This document shows positions 8,372 through 16,543 of a stretch of DNA of 64,000 bases, piece by piece. The notes beneath the pieces were generated by a model, which ran no database searches, had not been told where the DNA came from, and was given only the letters and a program-made list of their open reading frames with translations. The DNA lies in the NCBI GenBank assembly GCA_965219035.1, contig CBDCMR010000004.1:1302001-1366000 (forward strand), in the 5' to 3' direction. The translations under genes and the position numbers were made by a program. Within the stretch, counting starts at the first letter, position 1. Every line of letters starts with the position of its first letter. The DNA is from CBDCKN01 sp965219035 (GTDB lineage: Bacteria > Gemmatimonadota > Gemmatimonadetes > Longimicrobiales > Gaopeijiaceae).

Positions 8372-8869
8372 TTGATCTACCTCATCCTGGCCGATCTCGT
8401 CCTTCTCTTCCACTTCGCGTTCCTCCTCTTCGTTACGGTGGGTGTGGCGCTCGTGTTTCGCTGGTTGAGGCTGGCTTGGATCCACGTCCCCTGTGTCTTC
8501 TGGGGCGCGTGGATCGAATTTCGGGGGTGGATCTGTCCCCTCACTCCCCTGGAGAATGGCCTCCGGGGGTTGGGTGGTGAGGCCCGATACCCAGGAGGCT
8601 TCATCGATCACTACCTGGGTCCGATCATCTACCCGTCCGGTCTGACCCATAGGACACAGCTGGTCCTCGGGATCGCTCTGGTCGTGTTCAACGTCGGGGC
8701 CTATGGGCTGATGGCCTGGCGCCGTCTGCGAGCCGCTGAGGGGACCAGCTCGACCGGATCAGCCGAGGGTATTGACCAGGATGGCCCCTTGAGCGTGGCC
8801 GGCGCCCCAGCGCGCCACCGCCCTGTGCAGCGCCGAAGAAGCGAATCGTCTGGACGTTGCGAGCGCTGA
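8372..8869 (+). CDS. DUF2784 family membrane protein
   Basis: The first 115 residues match the DUF2784 pattern: an N-terminal helix LILADLVLLFHFAFLLF, a second amphipathic segment, the conserved WIEFRGWICPLTPLENGLR, then GFIDHYLGPIIYP and a C-terminal helix. The function of the family is unknown. TTG 8372 begins the first helix and has GGAAAGGACGG upstream; no ATG fits. The gene follows the racemase-family gene by 18 bp and may be co-transcribed. The last 45 residues are low-complexity and probably not part of the conserved fold. Confidence 0.8.
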   Translation: MIYLILADLVLLFHFAFLLFVTVGVALVFRWLRLAWIHVPCVFWGAWIEFRGWICPLTPLENGLRGLGGEARYPGGFIDHYLGPIIYPSGLTHRTQLVLGIALVVFNVGAYGLMAWRRLRAAEGTSSTGSAEGIDQDGPLSVAGAPARHRPVQRRRSESSGRCER

Positions 8870-8897
8870 TCATCCCTGGATATAGCCTGTGCCGCTC

Positions 8898-9686
8898 CTA
8901 CTCCGTTCCGTCGACCTCCGGGAGGCCCGCTGGAGATTGGAGTGGGTCGTCCTGTACGGCGCCTGCGGCATTCTCCACGGGGATCTTGGCCAACGTCATG
9001 TGCCGCACGTTCTCGTATCGACGCTGTAGCTTAGACCATCCGGCCCTCAGCACCAGCACGCCGACCACCGTCGAGAGCGCCAACAGCCGCCACTTCCACT
9101 CGGTCCGGCCCACCGCAAAGCCCGACACGATGGTCCGAATGCTGTCGGGCCGGATCTTGAACTTGGGGTCACCGGTGGTGAAGTCGACGGTGTAGGTGAT
9201 GGTGTCGTAAGGAACGGCAGCATGATATCGGACCTCATGGAGCCCGTTCTCCCGCCACATTTCCATCCACGCCCACCCGGTCCTCCCGTCGATGCTCACG
9301 GTCTCGATATCGCCGTAGGCCATGGGGTGGTCCGGTGGGTTCTCCATGGCCCAGGCACGGGCCTCCACGACCTCTTCCAGGGTCGTCGTTCCAGCGTGGC
9401 CATTGATGTAGATACCGGTGAACTCACCCCATTCGGTCTCGATCCACGCGTCGAAGTGGATCGTGGGCCGGTCCGGGAACATTCGTCGATCTTGCAAAAC
9501 GTCGGACTTCCTGAGAAACCCCTCCGGTGGGGCCTGGACCTGAGGACCCTGGAAACGGGGCACGTCGCACGCACTGGCCAACAGAGCGATCGACAGCAGG
9601 AGAAGAGGCAAGCCGACCTGAGATCCGGCGGTCTGCTTTATGGCGGTCATCGCACCGGAATCGTGCGAAGCTGGCGTCGTCGGCAT
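8898..9686 (-). CDS. Putative lipoprotein with C-terminal membrane helix, unknown function
   Basis: I do not recognise this 262-residue protein. It has a hydrophobic stretch LPLLLLSIALLASAC, with a lipobox-like end at Cys40, so it is probably exported and lipidated. The middle is a soluble alpha/beta region rich in Trp and Tyr (WAWMEMWRENGLHEVRYH), and a second hydrophobic helix, RLLALSTVVGVLVLRAGW, lies near 205-225. ATG 9686 has AGGA eight bases upstream; a later ATG at 9650 would shorten the signal peptide. Three 17-bp tandem repeats sit 15 bp upstream of this start and may be its control region. Confidence 0.6.
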   Translation of the reverse strand: MPTTPASHDSGAMTAIKQTAGSQVGLPLLLLSIALLASACDVPRFQGPQVQAPPEGFLRKSDVLQDRRMFPDRPTIHFDAWIETEWGEFTGIYINGHAGTTTLEEVVEARAWAMENPPDHPMAYGDIETVSIDGRTGWAWMEMWRENGLHEVRYHAAVPYDTITYTVDFTTGDPKFKIRPDSIRTIVSGFAVGRTEWKWRLLALSTVVGVLVLRAGWSKLQRRYENVRHMTLAKIPVENAAGAVQDDPLQSPAGLPEVDGTE

Positions 9687-9700
9687 CGGTTGTTCCTGAA

Positions 9701-9751
9701 GTGACTCGGTCCAATAGGTGACACTCTCCAATAAGTGACTCCCTCCAAATA
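9701..9751 (+). repeat. Three tandem 17-bp repeats upstream of a lipoprotein gene
   Basis: Units at 9701-9717, 9718-9734 and 9735-9751 follow the pattern GTGACWCYSTCCAATAR, with a perfect 17-bp period. A further TATGTCAC follows. They lie just upstream of the minus-strand lipoprotein start at 9686. They could be repeated operator sites; the short period and single cluster argue against CRISPR. Confidence 0.65.
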
Positions 9752-9791
9752 TATGTCACGTGCTCGGCCCGGATCGCTTTCCCGTGCCCGA

Positions 9792-9877
9792 TAGTGTTCG
9801 GTTGCCGAAGTTCGCGAGTCACAAAGAGGGTCGGGGCGCCGTGGGATCAAAGGCGGGACGACGCGGCGTATCGCAAG
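9792..9877 (+). mobile_element. Left-end fragment of GTGT-type TA-flanked element
   Basis: After TA at 9792-9793 the sequence GTGTTCGGTTGCCGAAGTTC and the following 65 bases match the left half of the copy at 58290-58473, including GGGTCGGGGCGCCGTGGGAT. The right half and right terminal repeat are missing. The copy ends at the CTA that supplies the stop codon of the truncated pilin frame on the minus strand. Confidence 0.65.
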
Positions 9878-10051
9878 CTAGTTGATGTGCGCCTTGACCA
9901 TCACCCCACGGACTCTGTTAGCCACGATGGACGCAAGGGCCGCAACGATGACGGTGACGAGCATGAGCTCGAGGAGCGTGAAGCCGGCGCGCCCGAACAG
10001 GGCACTGCGCTCTGGAGGCGCGCCTGGAAGAGAAGGTCTAGGACGGAGCAA
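9878..10051 (-). pseudogene. Truncated type IV prepilin-like N-terminus
   Basis: The minus-strand frame has a short basic leader, then the prepilin peptidase site GFTLLELMLVTVIVAALASI, and stops after VKAHIN. Type IV pilins and pseudopilins have this Gly/Phe cleavage site and Glu5, but then continue for at least 100 residues with a globular head. Here only the transmembrane spine remains, and the stop codon lies at the junction with an element fragment (9792-9877). I infer truncation by that element. The start (TTG 10051) is uncertain. Confidence 0.55.
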
Positions 10052-10199
10052 TCGACCAATCCTGTAGCGTGAAATCGCCAAGTACAAGATTCGCACAACC
10101 CGAACCGAGACTGAATGATCTGTCGTCGTGATTCCCTTGCTCTTTCCCCATTTTGTCCCGGTATTTGTTGGACGGTCGTTCCCAGCAAAAAGAGAGGCT

Positions 10200-10547
10200 A
10201 TGGACCAGTCCAGGGAGAATGCCGAAACGCAAGGCACATCGGCGATGGGGGCCAGAGCGTCGGTTGTTCGCTGGCCACCTCCAGGGCTGGAACGACTACA
10301 GGGCGACGTCTGGAACGTAGTTCGTAGCGGCACCCTTGCCGCACTGATCCTGGTCTTCCCGCTTCTTCTCTCCATCTCACTGAGGCAGGACTTCTGGAGC
10401 CTGGGCCCACTCGGCAGCGCCTGGTGGGTCATCCTCATCACTACCGGTGTGGGTATGGGTCTGGTTCTGGAGACGTTCGTCACGCTCATGCGCCTTCTCC
10501 GGCGTGCCAGCAAAGCCGTCGACAGGGGGTATCAATGGCGCAGGTAG
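10200..10547 (+). CDS. Small membrane protein of unknown function
   Basis: The predicted 115-residue protein has a polar N-terminus of about 40 residues and two hydrophobic segments, GTLAALILVFPLLLSISL and AWWVILITTGVGMGLVLET, ending in a basic tail. No family is recognised. ATG 10200 is a guess; the frame opens at 10128 and the Shine-Dalgarno is not clear. The 3' end overlaps the next gene by 13 bp, which suggests coupled translation and a shared role. Confidence 0.45.
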   Translation: MDQSRENAETQGTSAMGARASVVRWPPPGLERLQGDVWNVVRSGTLAALILVFPLLLSISLRQDFWSLGPLGSAWWVILITTGVGMGLVLETFVTLMRLLRRASKAVDRGYQWRR

Positions 10548-12017
10548 CCTGCGATGAACGTCGTGACACCGGTTTTCTCCTTCAGGGAGCCAGGTGGTAT
10601 TCCGTCCTCGAGGAGGATCAAAGGAGCAGGGTAGCCGGACTGCGACTGATGGGCGCGGCCGTACAGGTGGCGTCCATCCTGTGGCTCGCGGCCGGCTTCG
10701 CGGTCTCGGTGCTCCTGGCGGCACAGGGGACCTTCACAGCGACCGGCGTAATCGTTTTCACTCTGGGCCCGGCCGCCGTGTGCCTCCTCGTCGCCCTCCT
10801 GGCGAGGGCGGCCGAGGGGAACCTGGTGCGACGGGCCCGCAGGGAGTGGTTCAGCCAGCCGTGGGCGGAGCAGCTGGAGGTCAGCGAGGTGGAGGAATGG
10901 CATTACCGTTTGGCGGGAGACGGTGGATCGAGCGCGTCGCACATTCCATCGACGCACAATGCGAGGGTCCTCCGGCTGTCGGCCATGGGCGTGGGCGTTC
11001 TAGGCGTGTTGGCATTGGTGCCTCCCTTCACCCTGGCCCCCACGTCGGCCATCGGGCCTATCATGGCCTCGGTGGCGATCCCACGCTTCGCTCAGACGCA
11101 GGAGAGGGCTGCCAGAGCGGAGGCGTATCGCCCATATCGAGTCTTTGCAGATCCTGCCGTCGGCGCCGTGGAGGCGGGCCAGCTCCTTCAGACCCTCATG
11201 TATGTCGGTCGCGGGGAGGGTACCGTGCTGGGCGAGGTGCCACCGTCCCAGCGCTACTTCGAGCCCTGGTTCCCAGTGCCCGACCGCACCGGGGGCTGGG
11301 CGCTGGAAAATTCCGTTCGAGGATGTGGGAATCGCCACCCTCCCGGTACCGCGTTTCAACCATCTCACCCAGGGAGCCCACGCCCATTTGGGGAAGGCCA
11401 TTCACGAGCTCGCCCTCGGGGAAGAGTCTCGCGCCGACGCGACGATTCGGGAAGTACTCTCAGTGGGCTTTCTCATCGCCGACGACGGACCCACGCTCAT
11501 CGACAACCTGATCGGCTTCGCGCTGGTGAATCTGGGAGCAACAGCCCTCGAGACCTTCTACGAGACGACAGCGCGGTCCACGGACCTGGCGGCGTTGCGC
11601 CAGGCTCGTGACGCCGCCCTGCGGGCCGCCAACATGCTTACGCGAGGGCAATCCGAGACCCTGGAAAGCACGCTGGCTGAGCTTCCGGCAATCGCGGCGA
11701 GACCCGTGGCCCTAAGGGATCTCCGATGGGAGTTCTTCACCCTGACCAACACCATCGCGCCCTGCATCAACCTAAACCGAATCGTGTTCGGGCCCGACGC
11801 GGACTACGCCCAATGGGTGGAAGAGGTGAGACGGTCGCTCGTCAGGTGGCCCTCGGAGGAGGCTCTCTTCGACCTGGCCCTGGACGGATACTTCGGGGCT
11901 CCCCCGGATCCGGGCAGCTCCACCCTCCTCGGCCGGACGCTGGGCGTCGCCATGGGCGGATCGGACGCCCCCGGCAGCTGCTCGGCCGTCTTCCGACGAC
12001 TCAGCACGGGCCGGTAG
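10535..12017 (+). pseudogene. Membrane-anchored helical-repeat protein, frameshifted
   Basis: The first part runs in one frame from ATG 10535 (AGGGGG six bases upstream) to about 11290, and the rest continues in the next frame to the stop at 12017. The join lies between FPVPDRTG and WKIPFEDVGIATLPVPRF; removing one G from GGGGG at 11291-11295 would make one continuous protein of about 493 residues. The N-terminal part has three hydrophobic helices, including VASILWLAAGFAVSVLLAA and GVGVLGVLALVPPF. The C-terminal part is alpha-helical with TPR-like character (HAHLGKAIHELALGEESRAD). Function unknown. It may be a sequencing error in a G run or a real mutation. Confidence 0.55.
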
Positions 12018-12098
12018 CTTCCCGTCGCCAGTCTCGTTGCGGACCTATCACGGTCAGTTAGCTTCCATCAGGTTCCGGCCGGGAAAGGGCCGGCTCCA

Positions 12099-12172
<74 letters not shown>

Positions 12173-12260
12173 CTTCTGTAAAAGACGTCAGTGTAACGTG
12201 TTACGCGCTAAGGGTTCCGTGCATGGATGTTGACGAGGTCTGCTCCCCCGGAGTGCACCG

Positions 12261-12485
12261 GTGTCCGAGCCCATCACCCGCCTGAACGCAGCCCCGGAAG
12301 GCCGCTACACCATCGAGCGTGAGCTGGGTGAAGGTGGCATGGCCACGGTCTACCTTGCCGACGACCTCAAGCACGAGCGCAAGGTCGCGCTGAAGGTCCT
12401 GAAGCCTGAATTGGCTGCGGTTGTCGGAGCCGAGCGGTTCGACGAATCAGATCCGCGGCAGTTCGCGAACTTCCCGTCGCCCTAA
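12261..12485 (+). pseudogene. Ser/Thr protein kinase N-lobe remnant
   Basis: About 60 residues match the start of a PknB-type kinase: YTIERELGEGGMATVYLA contains the glycine-rich loop, and VALKVLKPELAAVVGAERF contains the ATP-binding Lys. After ERF the frame runs into unrelated sequence and stops. The catalytic HRD and DFG motifs and the C-terminal sensor domains are missing. This N-terminus (MSEP...RYxIERELGxGGMATVYLAxDLKH) is the standard form of the large kinase family in Gemmatimonadota, which is one basis for the organism guess. GTG 12261 is the likely original start. Confidence 0.7.
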
Positions 12486-12643
12486 CCCGCCTTGTTCACG
12501 AACGCGCGAAGCGAGGGCATGTAGATGCCTGAAGATACGAAGCGGGATTTCGGAGCCGAGACAGTCAAACGCGAGTCTCTATCCATCATGCGGCTCGTGG
12601 CCCTGTCCCCGAGCGCCCCATCCGAATATGGGTTGAACCGATA

Positions 12644-13243
12644 GTGTCACGCACACGCCTTTCACGCTTTTCCATTAACGCGGCGCTCGTGCTGGTTTCG
12701 GTTGCAGTGGTGCTAGTCATTGCCGAGGTGGTTCTGCGAATACCAGTGCTCTTTCAAACCTCCGTGGTGAGTCAGCACGAGGCCTGTTGCGAGCATGACG
12801 AGCTCTTGGGGTGGAGACATGTGCCCAACCGAACGGTGGTGTTCCATCAAAAGGAGTACGAAGTCACGGAGCGATTCAACTCCCGCGGAGTTCGGGGCCC
12901 GGAGTACGCGATTCAAAAGCCCCAAGGGGAGTATCGAATCGTCGTTCTGGGAGACTCATTTGCGGAAGGTTACACGGTTGAGTTCGAGGAGCTTTTTTCC
13001 GAGATTCTCAAAAAGCGCCTCAATGAGCGTTATCAGCGTCCCATCCAAGTCATCAATTTTGGGGTAGCGGGTTACAGCACCGATCAAGAGCTCTTGCTAT
13101 TCGAATCAGAGGTGAAGAAGTACCAGCCTGACCTGACGATCTTGATCTTCCACGACAGTGATGTCTCGTTCAATGCGTTGAAATACTACGGGTCATGGCA
13201 GCGCGGTTACAAGCCCGTGTTCGTGTTGGAGAAGGTCCGGTAA
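12644..13243 (+). pseudogene. SGNH hydrolase, 5' part, interrupted by an IS
   Basis: This is the N-terminal half of a membrane-anchored SGNH/GDSL hydrolase. There is one N-terminal helix (AALVLVSVAVVLVIAEVVL) followed by the catalytic block I GDSFAEGY at 103-110 and INFGVAGYSTDQE, the block with the Gly. The frame ends in stop codon TAA, which belongs to the inserted element (13239-14555). The continuation NGELRLTNVPVPPP resumes at 14556. Such proteins often modify cell-surface polysaccharides, but the substrate is unknown. Base composition is lower in GC than the surroundings. GTG 12644 is the likely start. Confidence 0.75.
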
Positions 13244-14555
13244 AGAGACATGGTACACACTTAAGTAAAGGGACATGGGTTACAGTCGGCACCTCTGAAA
13301 GGAGGAGGCCGATGCCGTTCGAGGAGACTCATGTCATGGAAGAGAGAACGCGGTTTATCGAAGAAGCCCATCGCAGTCTTCGGAGCTTTGCTGCGGTGTG
13401 CGATCGATACGGGATTAGTCGCAAGACGGGCTACAAGTGGATGGATCGATGGCGGCGAGCCGGGCCAGCAGGTCTGGAGAATCGAGCGAGTCGACCCGGG
13501 CATTGCCCATGGGCTACGCCTAGTGAGGTGGTCGAGACGATCCTCGAGGTTAGACGCAAGTATGACGACTTCGGGCCGAAGAAGATCCGGTGGTACCTGC
13601 AGACGCATCGGCCGGAGCTAGCACTGCCCTCACGACAGACGATGCACAACATCCTGGTGCGTCACGACCTGGTGCCGAGGCGTCGGCGAAGGGTGCGCCG
13701 CTGGCACCCGGGTCGACCCGATACCAACGCATCTGAACCGAACGGGACGTGGACGGCCGACTTCAAGGGCGAGTTCCCGATGGGTGACGGTGAGCTGTGC
13801 TACCCGCTTACTGTGCAGGACATGCATTCGAGGTTCGTACTGGAGTGTTGGGGTCGTCCGGACGTGACAATCGACGGCGTGATCCCAGTGTTCACGCGGC
13901 TATTTCGCCAACACGGTCTACCCGAACGGATCCGTACGGACAACGGCACTCCCTTCGCTTCGAACGCACTAGGCCGTCTCTCTCGGCTGTCCGTGTGGTT
14001 CATTCAGGTGGGCATTCTGCCTGAGCTCATCGAGCCTGGCTGCCCTCAGCAGAACGGCAAGCACGAGAACATGCACCTGGTGCTAAAGAGGCGTACCACC
14101 CGACCTCCGAGCTCCAACATGCGGACCCAGCAGCAAGCGTTTCGAAGATTCAGGAAGCTCTACAACGAAGTCCGGCCTCACGAGGCGTTGGACGGTGCTG
14201 TGCCCTCCAATCTCTACCGACCCTCACCTCGACCCTTCCCGAAGCAACTCGACCCGGTCACGTATCCGGGCCACTTCGAGACCCGGCTCGTCAGCACGAA
14301 CGGTGGCATCCGCTGGTACGGGGACCGTGTGCCCGTCGGCCGACTCTTCGCTGGGCATGAAGTCGGACTGGAAGAGATTGACCACGGTCTCTTTGAGGTC
14401 TACTTCGGACCCATCTGGCTAGGACGCTTTGTTGAACCCAAACGCCTCATCTTCGACTCCCTCGGACGAGGGAAGAGACGAACTGGAGGCACTTGCAAAG
14501 GACGGAGAACTGTTACTCAGGTCTCTTGACTTAACTGTTACCCAGGTCCTTTACC
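13239..14555 (+). mobile_element. IS481-type insertion sequence
   Basis: The element is about 1.3 kb with imperfect terminal inverted repeats. The left end begins GGTAAAGAGACATGG and repeats the motif as GTAAAGGGACATGG at 13265; the right end, read inward, gives GGTAAAGGACCTGGGTAACA and then a second copy AAGAGACCTGAGTAACA. These paired motifs are probably transposase binding sites. It carries one DDE transposase. The exact ends and a target duplication could not be settled from the sequence. It splits an SGNH hydrolase gene. Confidence 0.75.
13312..14529 (+). CDS. IS481 family transposase
   Basis: The 405-residue protein has an N-terminal helix-turn-helix region (RSLRSFAAVCDRYGISRKTG) and an integrase-type catalytic core. 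The DDE residues can be placed: Asp in WTADFKGEF, Asp in RTDNGTPF, and Glu in NGKHENMH about 35 residues later, followed by YNEVRPHEAL. This order and spacing fit the IS481 group. ATG 13312 has AGGAGGAGG just upstream. The stop lies inside the right terminal repeat, as is common in compact insertion sequences. The frame appears intact, so the element may still move. Confidence 0.88.
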   Translation: MPFEETHVMEERTRFIEEAHRSLRSFAAVCDRYGISRKTGYKWMDRWRRAGPAGLENRASRPGHCPWATPSEVVETILEVRRKYDDFGPKKIRWYLQTHRPELALPSRQTMHNILVRHDLVPRRRRRVRRWHPGRPDTNASEPNGTWTADFKGEFPMGDGELCYPLTVQDMHSRFVLECWGRPDVTIDGVIPVFTRLFRQHGLPERIRTDNGTPFASNALGRLSRLSVWFIQVGILPELIEPGCPQQNGKHENMHLVLKRRTTRPPSSNMRTQQQAFRRFRKLYNEVRPHEALDGAVPSNLYRPSPRPFPKQLDPVTYPGHFETRLVSTNGGIRWYGDRVPVGRLFAGHEVGLEEIDHGLFEVYFGPIWLGRFVEPKRLIFDSLGRGKRRTGGTCKGRRTVTQVS

Positions 14556-15248
14556 GCTCAGAATGGCGAGCTTCGTTTAACAAACGTCCCAGTGCCGCCC
14601 CCGGATAGACCGAAGAAGGTGGCGGCCGGCGATTCTGATGAGGAGCCGGCAAAGCCTTTACGAAATCGTGTGAAAGGTGTTTTTGCCGACAATTCTTACT
14701 TCTACCGATGGATCAGGGACCGGATCAAGAACACGGCCGGCATGTACAGTCTCGCCATCATGGCAGGCTTAGCCGACCCGCCGGAAGCCAGCGACGAGAG
14801 CGTGCCGATCCCGCTTGACTTCGAAATCTACAGACGCGCACACGGTCCCGAGATCGACAAGGCCTGGTTGGTGACGGACGCCCTGTTCGAGAGGCTGCGA
14901 CAGAAAGCGCAGAGCGCCGGCAGCGAATTGCTGGTGTTTCACGCACCAATACAATCGACCATCTATAGCGAAGAGTGGTCGCGGATGGCCAAGAATTACG
15001 GCTTTAGCCAAGAGGAATGGAGCGCCGAGCAAGCCAGCATGGAACTCGAGAGGCGTTTGCGTCGTCTCGGAATCCCCTCGGTCGATCCAATTCCAAGCAT
15101 GCGCGAGCGCGCGAAAGAGCTACAGAAGGACGGCGAGCGGCTCTACTTCAGGTTCGACGGGCACTGGAACCGTAACGGTAACCGACTGGCTGGCGAATTG
15201 CTCGCCGACTACATAGGAGAGAGTTACTTGGGTGCCACTGCGCGCTGA
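14556..15248 (+). pseudogene. SGNH hydrolase, 3' part
   Basis: The frame resumes directly after the element with AQNGELRLTNVPVPPPDRPK and continues to the stop at 15248. Near the end, RFDGHWNRNGNRLAG carries the DxxH motif that supplies the catalytic Asp and His in SGNH hydrolases. Together with 12644-13238 it reconstructs a protein of about 430 residues. A GTG at 14592 could start translation of this half alone, but without the GDS serine it would be inactive. Confidence 0.7.
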
Positions 15249-15299
15249 CCTGAGCGTAATTGAACCCGGCGATCGGGCGGCGCAACGGCTCCATCTGAC

Positions 15300-15746
15300 G
15301 TGAATCCTGAGGCCCTTGCTGTCGAGGAACAGCTGCTCAACCGTCCTCGTCTGTTCGAGACTCGTGCGTATGCGTCCCGCGACAGCTTCGGCGAGGCGCT
15401 AGGCCTCCAAGGCCGGGAATGGGGACTATGGGGGCCCATCGAGGTGGTCTTCGATTGGATGGACGTACCGGTCGAGCAGCGGGAGCAAGCACGGGCTTTC
15501 TACCGGAAGAGCATCACCAGCACGAGGGCCGAGTTATCACAGGACCAACGGATCGTTCTTGAGGAGTTGGCGGGCATCGACGCGGCGCTTTCGGAAGGTC
15601 CCCTGGTCATCAACTCGCGTGAGTTCAGGACCACTTCATACGTCCCACCGATCAAGCTCGGCACCATCCTCGGCGATTTTCCAGCTCGTGTTGGAGAGGT
15701 CTCGCCCACGAGTGAATGGCATGAAATGCACCGCGTGGGAGATTGA
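15300..15746 (+). CDS. Hypothetical protein
   Basis: The 148-residue frame is mixed alpha/beta in appearance, with helices VPVEQREQARAFYRKSI and RIVLEELAGIDAAL. No motif or family is recognised. GTG 15300 is the first start and has no clear Shine-Dalgarno. A second frame from ATG 15721 overlaps the end and gives a 58-residue basic peptide whose stop overlaps the ATG of the next gene (ATGA); it may be a small gene or a shifted continuation. The gene lies in a degraded region, so it could be a remnant. Confidence 0.35.
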   Translation: MNPEALAVEEQLLNRPRLFETRAYASRDSFGEALGLQGREWGLWGPIEVVFDWMDVPVEQREQARAFYRKSITSTRAELSQDQRIVLEELAGIDAALSEGPLVINSREFRTTSYVPPIKLGTILGDFPARVGEVSPTSEWHEMHRVGD

Positions 15747-15893
15747 TCGCGAGCAGCTACACAAGCTCATCGAGGCCGCCCCGTCGGATCCAGCGACGCC
15801 GCGACCGAAGAGAAGGCGAAACACTGTTGCCAAGACCGAGTATTACAAAACATTACATGACCCCATGCGACCAAGACCCCAGACGCGGTCCAG

Positions 15894-16523
15894 ATGAGAC
15901 TCTTTTCACAGTGGTTTCGCAACGAATCTGGGACTTCCCGCGCGCGCTCCGACAAGCGGGAAAAGCTGTTGGCCGATCTCGAAGCGGAGGCAGCACGCGC
16001 TCCCCTGGGCTTCAAGGGAACCTCGCTCAACCGGGCCGGAGACTTGTGCCTCAAGGGTGGAGACCGGTCTCGGGCATTGCAGTACTACGGCCAGGCCATC
16101 GATGCCATGCTTGAAGACGGACACCGCGAGCCAGCCCGCGGGATGGCCAAGAAAATCATCCGGATCTACCCCGAGGCAGTGCGTACGCTTTGCACGCTGA
16201 CCTGGCTCGACCTGGCGTCACGCCACACCGCCATGGCCCTGGTTCATCTTCAGGAGTACCTGAAGGCCGCCAAGGCCGGGGGGCGCTCGGATCTGGCCAG
16301 AGACCAGATCCTGGAGATGGCACGAACGGTGACCCATCGGGATTTCCTGAATGCCGCGGCGGAGGGGCTGGAGGCCGAGGATGACGCTGCTCAGGTCCGC
16401 GATTGGGCGATGAGCGGCGGTGCGCCGGACGCCGTATCCGACCCCGACGAGCTGGCTGCCTCCTGCTTGCGAGCGGCCCTCGGGTCCAACGCTGCCCGAA
16501 GGGAGGAGGGTTCCCCGGCCTAG
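15894..16523 (+). CDS. Tetratricopeptide-like protein
   Basis: The 209-residue protein is almost entirely alpha-helical. Residues 35-80 (LNRAGDLCLKGGDRSRALQY, then YGQAIDAMLEDGH) have the TPR pattern of paired helices with small residues at the turn, and weaker repeats follow (SRHTAMALVHLQEYLKAAKA). No signal peptide or membrane helix is present, so it is likely cytoplasmic and a scaffold for protein contacts. Its 3' end is 20 bp from the convergent REC-PAS gene. The partner is unknown. Confidence 0.6.
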   Translation: MRLFSQWFRNESGTSRARSDKREKLLADLEAEAARAPLGFKGTSLNRAGDLCLKGGDRSRALQYYGQAIDAMLEDGHREPARGMAKKIIRIYPEAVRTLCTLTWLDLASRHTAMALVHLQEYLKAAKAGGRSDLARDQILEMARTVTHRDFLNAAAEGLEAEDDAAQVRDWAMSGGAPDAVSDPDELAASCLRAALGSNAARREEGSPA

Positions 16524-16543
16524 CCGGCCCGAGTAGGTCCGCC

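Noticed and set aside
9701..9751. CRISPR array
   Set aside because: Repeats of 17 bp lie head to tail without spacers and no cas genes are near.
11291..11311. Programmed ribosomal frameshift
   Set aside because: No standard slippery heptamer or downstream structure was seen; a simple base insertion in a G run explains it better.
12018..12098. Hairpin CCGGCC/GGCCGG before the tRNA as a terminator
   Set aside because: No run of T follows, and GC-rich hairpins of this size are common here.
13239..14555. Target duplication of the IS481 element
   Set aside because: GGTCC occurs near both ends, but inside the right terminal repeat rather than outside it, so no true duplication could be shown.
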